Source: Adiantum capillus-veneris (lineage: Eukaryota > Streptophyta > Polypodiopsida > Polypodiales > Pteridaceae). Taken from it: a stretch of 64,000 bases of DNA. Of the stretch, positions 54,831 to 64,000 are shown one piece after another (the first letter of the stretch is position 1; the number at the start of each line of letters is the position of its first letter). Under the pieces are notes generated by a model, which made no database searches, had not been told where the DNA came from, and was given only the letters and a program-made list of their open reading frames with translations. Location of the stretch: assembly GCA_014529385.2 (NCBI GenBank), contig CM043947.1, positions 119,486,891-119,550,890 of the forward strand. The letters run 5' to 3'. Both the position numbers and the translations under genes were made by a program.

Positions 54831-56371
54831 AAATTATGGCTTGCAGTATCCGTCTTTTTTGATAAAACTGGTGATGTTCATTGAGCGGTTTAATGGTCTT
54901 TTAATCCATAAACTGATCACACTCATTACTTATGTGTTTCTGGCTTTTTTATGGTAGGAAGCCGATTTTTTCAGAACTGTAGGTTATGACCCAAAAACAA
55001 TTAGTAAAAGTGTGTATTGCATTATGATTAAGGCTTTTAGATAACCTTGCATAAATATAGTCATGGGGCTAAGTAATGCCGTGGTCGAATAGTAAAATAA
55101 AGGAGATTTTTGGTACTGGTTATTATCGTAAAACTGGTCTGTCTTGATACTACGCCGCTTAAAATATTGGTTTCTTCCTTTGACACTAGTAATGGTAAAG
55201 TTGGCCCCGAAGGACGATTATTATGTGAAACAAGCCGTGGGGAGTATGGTTTGATAAAAAGTTGATACCAGGTTCATATCTGGCTATTCTGCCGCTTATA
55301 AAATGAAATCTTTAAAAAAAAAGGTTGTTTACTAATGTGAAATTAGTTTAAGCTAGTATAGAGTTAGCAGATTTCTCTCTCTATCACAACACATATAGAT
55401 TGAGGTAAGTCGGATTCGATATGCCCATGTGGGCCTGCAAGTTTTGGCTTTTACTTAGCCAAAATAGATGATTTAAAAAGGGATTTTTTGGTACATATCT
55501 CTTGATATTAATTAGATTACTTTATGCTTTATGATACTTAGGGATTTGCACCTGATAGTATGGCAAAACATTCTTTGAAAAAACTAAGCTATGGGCTAAA
55601 ATAGGACACTTGGATCAAAAGGATAATGGCCTTTTGACAAAATGATATATATGTTCAATACTCATTTAAGGTCTTATGAAAATTGGGCTATATAAAAACC
55701 ATACATATAATTACTGCCAATAAATGAGATAATAAACATTTTTTCACAATAAAAACTAAAGAGCTAAAAGACATAAACACTTTGGATAGTGGTTCTAAGT
55801 TAAAAAGAGTTGTAAGTTGGACATGGATAACAACTGATATAGTCCGTTGACACTTGTAATACACATCCAAAGCTAACAAATTTGTTGTCTTGTTTAGATG
55901 AATGCAGGTGAGGACTCTATCCTTTCTTGGATTTTTTTTTGGCTTAAAGCTAATGGCTGTCAGGCAGTACACTTGCTCCTACCACTTGTAAAGTAATTCT
56001 TTATTGGATCACTATCATTGTATACTAGAATGTGGCTTCATTCTTATATGTCGTGTACAAAGATAATTCTAAGACTGAGTTGTTTTTGTACTTATTTTTG
56101 CCTTTTCTCTAAAGCCAACTATCTTTTGAATGTAAAACTTTATTTTGTCTTACTATATAAGTTAAAATAGTGACACACACGTCCTATACATAAGGTTTTT
56201 TCATTGCTTTTTTGAAAAAATCGGGACACTGAGTTCAAAATATACAGGTTTGCTCATGATTTTCTTGGGGGTGCCACTATAAATTAAGCGGGGCTATGGT
56301 GGTACTAGTGAGGAGAATTTCTCACAAAGAGAAAATTTCTCTTCAAGGATCAATATCTTACAGGAAATTTA
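54831..56371. other. Non-coding interior before gypsy 3 pol
   Basis: No recognisable gag is seen between the LTR-like region and the pol fragment. Either gag has decayed beyond recognition or it is missing. The frame 55,688-55,972 (minus) has no known domain. Confidence 0.4.
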
Positions 56372-57231
56372 ATGATTTTCCAAAGTGGGAGAAGTAGTTT
56401 TTTAGGTATCCAAAGTGAATTGCAAGGATGTGATGTGCTTGAACCAGATGATGCGATTTTAGGGATCTTTGAAGAGGTATCTTATGTAGATACTATGGAA
56501 AAGATTGAGGAGATCAAGCAATATAGATTACAAAGTGAAACTAAAGTTGTTAAGGTCCACTCAATGGACATGTATGAAGAGCTGTACATATATGAGGCAC
56601 TTATGCATATTGAGGATGAATTGGGTAGAGAAGTTGAAGCACATGTAGAGACGAAGTACAAGACTATTTGAAAAGAAAGTAAGACCAGTGGCTATACCTT
56701 TACTAGAAGGAAGTGATGGGGTGATTAAGGAAGCCTCTCAACAGCCTATGCTCATAAATCCAAAGAACATTGGACATAAGTTTACCAAGGAAACATTGGA
56801 GCAAGTGAAGATTAGAGAGGATGGTCTTCTCAACAAAGAGGATATCAAATTCTTTCAAGGTATGCTAAAAAAACACGGTAAAACTTTTGCTTTTGAGACA
56901 AGTGAGATTGGAGTGTGGATCCAAGTGTTGTTTGCCTATGGCTATATTCATTGTTCCTCACATGCCATGGGGTTACATCCCATTCTAGTTCCTAAAGCTC
57001 ACCTCCCAAAGCTTATTGATTTGCTTAATAAAAGATGTAAATGGGCATTTTGGAGCCATCATGTGCGCCATACTCCAATCAGTGGTTCATAGTTCCAAAG
57101 AAAAATGGTACTTTAAGGTTCATTCAGGATATGCAATCGGTTAACGGTTAGTAAGGTAACAGTCCACAATGTGGTTACTGGCCTAGTTATGGATGAATTT
57201 GTTGAGGCCTTTGTAGGTAGATCTATTTACT
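56372..57231 (+). pseudogene. Gypsy 3 RT, N-terminal part
   Basis: The frame 56,372-56,671 is an acidic linker (EEVSYVDTMEKIEEIKQYRL). The frame 56,688-57,092 gives EDGLLNKEDIKFFQGMLKKH and GKTFAFETSEIGV, then, after a shift, VPKAHLPKLIDLLNKRCKWA. VPKKNGTLRFIQDM and QSVNG... lead to VDEFVEAFVGRSIY at 57,190-57,229. This is a Ty3/gypsy RT lead-in, with a sequence style different from elements 1 and 2 (FAFE.SEIG and LRFIQD blocks). The domain is cut by the insertion at 57,232. Confidence 0.8.
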
Positions 57232-58013
57232 AATGCTAATCCTAATGGCTTCAAAAAAAATAAAATGCCTCATTTGAGATAGGAGATGCTCTGGCTAAAT
57301 CCTATTGCCCAACCTACGACATCAAAAAATTGCACCAGCATCCTATGTTGGCTGAGCATGATGACCGCTCACTCACTCCCATGCATAAGGGTAACCTACA
57401 TAAACTTGGCAGGAGTTACACAGCTTGGGTCGGTTGTTCAAAGGGAGTTTGGACTTGGAGGTGGAGTGAAGCCCTTGGTCTGAATTGAGGGCATTAAGGT
57501 CAACGGAGAGTGGCTTCAACTGCAACAAATGGTGCGGAATTGGTGTCATGGTGGAAAGGGTTGGGGCTGTCTGGAACCTGGTAGGAGCAAACAACCATAA
57601 TGAGAAAGCAAGGATCGCTTGATTTCGCCCTACAAGCTTCCCCTTCAATAGCCTAACAAGGTCTCCTCCCATGCTTCCTACAGACCTTCCAGCAATCGAC
57701 CACTACCTCGACCATAGCCATTACAACATTGGTCGGGCAATAGTTGGGGCTACCTCATTGGTAGCATGTGGGGCGGACGTGCCCGTGGAGGTCACCTAAT
57801 AAAAATGTAACCTATCACGTGAGTTCAACAGAAGGGTAGTTAAAGTTCTTGAAGCTTACAGAAATATATATACAGAAGGGTATTGTCTTTTCAAATTTGA
57901 AAAAACTTACGCATTGTAAAAGAAAAGGGTACATTATATTCTTAACAAAATTCACAGATAATGGGTTTTACAAACATGTCTTGAACGTACATCAAAAGCC
58001 ACTCTCCCTCTTG

Positions 58014-58056
<43 letters not shown>

Positions 58057-58203
58057 AGCGAGAGAAAACGAAGACTCCAACCTTTCAGATTTTAGACTTT
58101 TCAATTCCACCTCTCATTGTTTCTTCCCATCATTTAAATTTCATTTGGAATCTCAATAATTATGCACAAACATTTTCCCTTTTCTGAGATTGGGGGAACC
58201 TAC
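57232..58203. mobile_element. 972-bp insertion in gypsy 3 RT with TTACT duplication
   Basis: RT homology breaks after GRSIY at 57,229 and resumes with GDFYSRYTRFQLALESKDL at 58,213. The inserted block is flanked by TTACT at 57,227-57,231 and 58,204-58,208, a 5-bp target duplication. Inside are a (GA)n at 58,017-58,046 and moderately GC-rich sequence at 57,280-57,790. No transposase, LTR or terminal repeat is obvious, so the class is unknown. Confidence 0.6.
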
Positions 58204-58560
58204 TTACTCCATGGGTGATTTTTATTCTAGATACACTAGATTCCAGTTAGCTTTGGAGAGCAAGGATCTCACTACAATGCGTACTCCTCTATGTGCACTC
58301 TACCTTAGGGTGCTACTAACTATGTATCTCATATGATGAATGACATGAATAAGGTATTAAGGGACTTTATCCCTCATGTTACTATGCCTTCATTGATGAT
58401 CTACCAGTTAAAGGATGTGAAGAAGGATCCAAAGACGAGTTAAAAGATCAAAGGGGGTGCCGATGGTTTATTACTCACCATATTGCTGACTATGATGTTA
58501 TTTTATCCAGGCTTGAAGAAGTTAACACTTTTAATAACACTTTCAAGGTAAAAAATCAAC
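58204..58560 (+). pseudogene. Gypsy 3 RT, C-terminal part
   Basis: After the insertion the frame reads SKDLTTMRTPL, then VLRDFIPHVTMP. The catalytic box is FIDDLPVKG (58,389-58,413), readable only after a one-base deletion in the preceding CCTTTC run. The rest is in several frames with stops. The FIDD box shows the active-site aspartates were not altered before frame loss. Confidence 0.75.
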
Positions 58561-59290
58561 TTTTGGTGCTAAAGAGGTTTTAATTGTGGGGCATATGTGT
58601 AGTCCAAAGGGTAGAAGGTCAAGTCCAGCCAGCTAAAGTTGAATCTATCCAAAAGATGAAGGAAACATGCTCTTCAATTACTGAAGTTCGTCAGTTTCTT
58701 GGTGTGTGTGTGTTCTATCTTATTTTGTTTCCACACTTTGATCATGTTGTAGAGGTGCTTTATCAGTTGTGTTAAGAAAAGGTAAAGCGTTTGTTTGGGA
58801 AGAAGTTCACATGCAAGCTATTAGAAAATTAAAGAAGATTCTTTTCAAAGCTTCGAACTTGAGGAAAGATGACTATAAATGCAGAAGGCCTGTTATTTTA
58901 ACAATTGACACTACCTTGAAAGGTATTAAGTTGGCTATAGGAGAAGATGATGCATAAGGACACATGTATGTAGTTTGCTTTGGAGCCAAGGTGCTCAATG
59001 CTCATGAATAAGGTTGTGAATAGGTTGAGAGAGAACTTTGGGGCGTTGCTACTGCTCTAAGGTCTGATAAAGAATATTTTATTGGGGATTCAATCATGGT
59101 AGAGACAAATTTCTTTCCACTTATAGTGATGATTGCAAAATTCTCTACTCCAGACATTGCCATGCTATTGTGGATAGCCTATGGTAAGTCTCTTAACCTG
59201 AATTTTGTCATATTGCAAGTAGAGATAATCGTGTTGCAGATATGTTATCAAGGGCAATGTTTCAAGGTGAAGAAGAGATGCTTATCATAA
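58561..59290 (+). pseudogene. Gypsy 3 RT thumb/RNase H region
   Basis: Pieces: SITEVRQFLGVCVFYLILFP, LRKGKAFVWEEVHMQAIRKL, RPVILTIDTTLKGIKLAIGE (58,880-58,950; RNase H first Asp), VERELWGVATALRSDKEYFI (Glu) and STPDIAMLLWIAYGKSLNLN. Stops after LYQLC, after GEDDA and near 59,010 disrupt the frame. The order continues from RT and precedes integrase. Confidence 0.8.
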
Positions 59291-59379
59291 GTGAAGATGC
59301 TGGCTTGTAGTTCTATACATTTTCTTATCCACATGCAAATTGTGGTGATATTGCTCATGTTTTTGAAGTATTATTTGAA

Positions 59380-61110
59380 GAGTTCTACGAGGGAGAGTGG
59401 CTTTTGATTGGCCACTACCTAAGCACTCTAAACAAGCAAGAAGGATGGACTAACCAAGATTATAAAAGGATCAAGAATAAGGCCTATGGCTACTTTTTAA
59501 GGGATGGAGATCTATGGAAACATGCTAAGCTTACAAGAGGAGTGCTACAACGGGTTGTGTGCGACAAGGCAACTCAATAATAGGTGATAAACGAGTTTCA
59601 TGAAAGCTTATGGGTTGGGCACAAAGGAGTATGGGCAACCTTTGTTAAGATCAAGGATTGATATTGGTGGAAAGATATGTATAAAGATGTGACTCAATTT
59701 GTGGGAAACATGCTTCATATGCCAACAATATTCTAATGTTTGATATAAAGATGGATTTCATCCCACCTATCCAATGGCTATGCACTACAAGTGGTGGTGG
59801 ACCCGATTATGATGCCATAGGTGTGTGGAAAATGAGGTACAATGGTTCTTTCCAGAGAAGATCTTACTAACCAGGTTAAAGGTAGAGCTTTGCATACCAA
59901 AGCTACCAGTTCAGTATGCAAGTTCTTGCTTGAAAATGTTATTTCTAGATACAATTGTGCTGGCAAAATTACTGTTGATAAAGGGGAGCTCAATGCAGAT
60001 GAAGCTCCAACAGTTTTTTGCTCGTATGGGTATTAAACTATTTCTCACTACAACATACAATCCAAAGGATAACGAGAAAAGTGAGAGAGGACATCTGCCT
60101 ATTGTTAAAGCCATTAGGGCCAATTTGGATGAAAAAAGGGTTGTGTAAGGATTTGAAAAGGGGCAACCTAAAAAAGACCATGAAGATCTTACCAAAACTA
60201 TTCAACATGGGTACTCATTGGATAAAGCTCACCAAGGGCCACCCGTGGACCATTTGAGTGCTAGATTTGGAGTTCATATGAAAAAGTTATGGCTAAAATA
60301 GTGCAAAATATTCCAAAAGCAAGTGAAGGAGATCTTGACACGTGTAGAAAAGTGCCATACTTTTGGAAATGTGGCTCCTCCTTGACCCTTGGATCAAGAA
60401 TAGAGAAACCCTAAACAGCCCTTATTTCATCCAAATTGGCCCTAATGCTTTAGAAAAGGCATGCCAAGGGCATATTGGTGATTGGCCTAAACTCTTACCA
60501 TTTGGTTTGTGGGCTGATCATACTACACATAGTTCTGTTATAGGATTTATGCCATTTGGGTTAATGTATGGGCAAAAATACATTATGCCTACAGAGGAAA
60601 CGGTTATGACTTGGACCGTAATGCCATGGGAAGAGGGTATGTCTACACATTTTTTGCTTGCTCTATGAATTTGCCAACTTGAGAGGCATCAAAAAGATAT
60701 CGAACAAGCTAAAGAGAAGCTTAAGGAGGCAAGGTTGAAGAATGAGTAGCATTCAATGGAAAGCACATACTATGACCTCATGCTATCAAAGATGGTGATT
60801 GGATACTTGTTTATGACAGTAGCCTAGAGAATCAATATACTGCTATGTGAAAAATGGTTAAATGATGGTTTGGACCATATATGGTGCTTCATATTTTTTA
60901 TAATGCAACATATCAATTCTGCAAACTTGATAGAATTGTGCTTAAGGTGCTATTGCAAGAAAAGAGATCAAGTTGTTCAAGAAGCAAGAAGGTGAGATTG
61001 TTCACGAAGATCTCAATTCATATCAGCCTCCACAAGATAATGTTATGTATACATTGGATGATGTGTCTGATGATGCTTTTCATGATGTTGATTAAGTGCA
61101 ATTGTCATAG
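59380..61110 (+). pseudogene. Gypsy 3 integrase and C-terminal region
   Basis: The zinc-binding part reads FHESLWVGHKGVWATFVKIK, YWWKDMYKDVTQFV (59,598-59,705). The core shows VVDPIMMP (first Asp), VLSREDLTNQVKGRALHTKA, KITVDKGELNADEA (second Asp) and NPKDNEKSERGHLPIVKAI (Glu), spread over two or three frames. The C-terminal part has LLPFGLWADHTTHSSVIGFM, PFGLMYGQKYIMPTEETVM and a decaying DNA-binding region to about 61,100. The triad is present, but many stops and shifts make it a pseudogene. Confidence 0.85.
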
Positions 61111-63365
61111 ATTGGAGGCTATGCAAGCCTAGAGAGGGTGGATGTCATGCAGCTCTACTTCCATGGAGGGAAAGTGAGCAAAGGGATGCAAATTAAGCTT
61201 CTTTGAAGGCTATGTATTTATTGATCAGTGGTGGTCAAAGTTTGATAACAAGACAATTTAAGATAAAATTATGCTATATGCAGCTTTAAAGGGCCAAAAC
61301 TTGTCTTGCTAATGTTAAAAAAGAGTATGCTTGAAGTGGTCAGAGGATTGTCTAGAATGTGTAAACAAGAAATGAACTTCAAGCTGTGATTTTTGACTTA
61401 TATAGTACTTAAAATTTTAAAAAAAACTTAAAAACTCAATAAAACTAATAAAAATTGAAAAAAATCCCAAAATAAACTAAACTTGATCCATGGGACCATT
61501 GATTGGGACATCAAAAAATCATGGTCGAAATTGATCTTTTGCACTCAAAGCATGATATGTTTGTCATTGCCTCACGCTAACCACTTTCCCTATTCTGCAT
61601 TTCAAACTTATTTGCACTCTAGTCTTTTTCCTTTCTCTCCCCACTAAAACTCTATAGAACCAACTGAACATCTCGTGTAGGGCGTTTCTCTTTTTCCTTC
61701 CACATCCATGCCGTTGTTAACCTACAAACAAGAAGGAAAACAGGAACCTCTATAGCTTTGCACACACCACACCGTCGGAAGGAAACACCATAAAGCTACG
61801 GAAAACACCTATGTCGAACACCTGTAAAGTTGGGCAAGAAACAGCCCTAACCCAAACCATGATTAAAATTTCTAAAAACCAAGACCATAAAGATGAATCT
61901 CATGTCATGTAGACCTCCGTAGAGTATCCATATGCTTGATTCCGACAATAGACAAGAGAGTTACAAGCTTTCAAAGTTGGGGTATCTCTCAAGAGCTCCA
62001 AAAAAGCTAGTCTCTGTTAGGAAAAAGGGTGTGCAAGGAATTGAAACTATAAAAAAGCAAGATTTTTTGGCTCTTATCCCAGGTTATTTTCTCTCTCCTC
62101 TTAGCCGACATGGTTCTCTCCTTGGGCACCTTTTAATTGGTCCAATTTTGGCCTTTTTTGGGTAAAAAATGAGTTGTCCGTGATTATTTGACCAAGGAAT
62201 GGGGTGGGGGCAAGTGTTAGAGGACCAAAAAGGTGACTAGACGCCTGTCCAAGCAGTGGGAACTCACAATGGGCGCCCCCTCTCTCCCCCAACACCCACG
62301 AGCCCCATTAGCAAGGCAAGAGAAACTCCATTTGCCCCTTTGATACAACCTTAGGGGGTACCCACTCCCCCCCTTATACCCTCCAATTTCCACTTTCTCC
62401 CCCCCATGTGGGATTACTTCATTGCCACTTGGAACCATCCTTCCACCTCCCCACTTAAGCCTATAAATTTCCTTTTTTTCTCCCCACACAGAGGAATCTT
62501 GGCGGAGGCGTGGCGAGTGACTCCGAGCATCGAATGCCACGTTGTAAAGCCCTGGCTCGGAGCTTATCACTTCTCTATTTACAGAAATCCTTGGCCATAC
62601 TTTTTCTAATTAAATCTATCAAATCAGCCCACTTGCCTTTCCTCGCATGCATCCACACCCACTTTCTAAGTAAGGAACCACTCACTTCAAATGCATGTAA
62701 CTCATGATGTATGAGTCCGATTCACTGGCTATCAAGCACGATTGAAAATACTTATTGAAAACCACCTTTTAGAAGTTTGACCAACCCAAAACTCTTGCAA
62801 ATGACTAAGTAGAACCAAGCCTTTATACATAAATTATAAGAGCACTCTGAAAACTCAAAGCATTATGTACATCTATGTACTGGAGGCTAGTGAGCAAGCT
62901 TTTTAGCATGGACTAGTGACTTTATCTTCATCCAAAAAATGCCTAACATCGTGTATTTTTGAAATACAACTATTCTACTTCATAGTGTGAGCACTCCATT
63001 CCTTGGCTACTCCAGATACCCAATGAACCGTATGTGTCAAGAAAAAATGCACTATGTGCAAAAAGAATGTGATGAGAAAACAGTTAAACTTTTTTTCAAG
63101 CAAATATTTTTTTGACTGCAAAGATGAAGTGTTCAACCCACCATATAATGTTTTATGTGCGTCTCCTCCCAGGCATCCACCATTTTCATTGTGAAACTAT
63201 TGATTACAAACTTTAATGTGGATATGTTAGAACATGTTAGCTTTGCCTTTTCAGTGGAATCAGTAGAATAGGATCGCAATTTGGATTGTCCATGTCTTGA
63301 TTAGGGGGTACAATCTAGCTACAATTGAGGATACGTTGAAACCATTGTTGTGGTGCTTTACTCAC
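61111..63365. other. No gene recognised; probable gypsy 3 3' end and flank
   Basis: This stretch follows the gypsy 3 integrase and should hold its 3' end, but no polypurine tract or LTR could be matched. A CCTATAAATTTCC TATA-like site at about 62,460, after a C-rich segment, could be a promoter. Frames of 60-115 codons on both strands lack known domains. Confidence 0.35.
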
Positions 63366-63368
63366 TCT

Positions 63369-64000
63369 TTATGTAGTGGAAAAACATTTTGTAGAGCTGG
63401 CTCTAACTTTTCCACCCTTACCCTTACTGCCCTTTGATTTGCTGGCATTTTCACCCTTGCCTTCAGTTCCGAATGAGACTTTAGTATGACAATAATAAAT
63501 GCATAGAAAGAGGTTCATTGCACCTTGCTTGTACCCTAACATACACTTGAGAGTTTTCAATTCTCTTGCCAAATTCCACTCAACTTGGAACATACCCTGA
63601 CCTGAAACCTATAATCATTGTCCTTCTTGTTGTTGCCGAATGACATCAAAGATTGGGGTGTGATTGAAATACCATTTCAAGGACTCATGTGTCTCATGCG
63701 GGAGATGATAAGCTACTAGCCACCAAATATTCTTATCCAATTGAACACCTAAATACATGTTTCTCTTCTTGTTGGCATTTAGCTCAACGTCGACTCCCAC
63801 CAAGGCCCTGTTCATCAGTGTAACACTTACCCTTTTGAGTCGTTGACTTTTGACAATCTAGCACTCATCAAGATTCATTAAAAATATAACTTTGCTATCA
63901 TACTCTTCTTGTGTCAACCCATAAAATCTACTCATTGACTCCTTGAGCTTCAACAAGTCAACATACACATTGTTGAACTCGTTGTAGAGGAAGGATTTTC
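63369..64000 (-). pseudogene. Unrecognised decayed coding region at the right edge
   Basis: On the minus strand a frame entering from the window edge reads KSFLYNEFNNVYVDLLKLKE, LTQEEYDSKVIFLMNLDEC, a TAG (about 63,860), then VTLMNRALVGVDVELNANKK, NIWWLVAYHLPHETHESLKW, ending at 63,615. A second frame (63,593-63,369) reads LKTLKCMLGYKQGAMNLFLC then IYYCHTK and a K/G-rich tail. Sustained coding-like sequence with one stop suggests a recently decayed transposon protein. I do not recognise the family. Confidence 0.45.

Overview
This window reads as nuclear DNA of a land plant with a large, repeat-rich genome. The evidence is one intact, intron-containing alpha-expansin gene (8.1-9.0 kb, minus strand), plant-type CACTA transposase domains (TNP2, DUF4218, DUF4216), Ty1/copia and Ty3/gypsy elements primed by initiator tRNA-Met and tRNA-Asp, and abundant GA/CT and AC/GT microsatellites. 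A fern or other non-angiosperm is plausible, because a Penelope-like reverse transcriptase remnant and an HSPA12-type Hsp70 fragment are also present, but that is inference and no species can be named.

Layout. 0-0.7 kb: decayed Penelope-like reverse transcriptase. 0.8-7 kb: higher-order minisatellite, a retroelement LTR-like fragment and simple repeats. 8.1-9.15 kb: alpha-expansin with TATA box. 10.6-12.3 kb: one CACTA terminus followed by a 14-bp minisatellite containing TTAGGG. 12.7-16.3 kb: an LTR with adjoining non-coding internal region. 17.4-28.4 kb: decayed gypsy element 1 (minus strand; LTR, tRNA-Asp PBS, gag with extra N-terminal domain, protease, RT, RNase H, integrase zinc-binding part, then a break). 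28.4-37.7 kb: a CACTA TNP2 transposase (minus) flanked by two plus-strand proline-rich decayed coding stretches, poly-C tracts, a 1.2-kb GA tract, an HSPA12-like fragment and a 390-bp tandem duplication. 38.4-51.6 kb: gypsy element 2 (minus), which has two LTRs, PBS, gag and a tryptophan/proline repeat ORF but no recognisable pol. It carries a 3'-truncated copia element (39.4-44.0 kb). 54-61.1 kb: decayed gypsy element 3 on the plus strand, interrupted by a 972-bp insertion with a 5-bp target duplication. 63.4-64 kb: an unrecognised decayed coding region running off the edge.

Except for expansin, every protein-coding segment is a transposable element or a fragment with stops or frameshifts. 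The most unusual signals are arrays of ~20-24-bp palindromes in the leaders of gypsy elements 1 and 2 (different sequence, same architecture), the W-V-P repeat ORF that takes the place of protease/pol in gypsy 2, and an in-frame (AC)n expansion grown out of the conserved RVCV codons of a reverse transcriptase.
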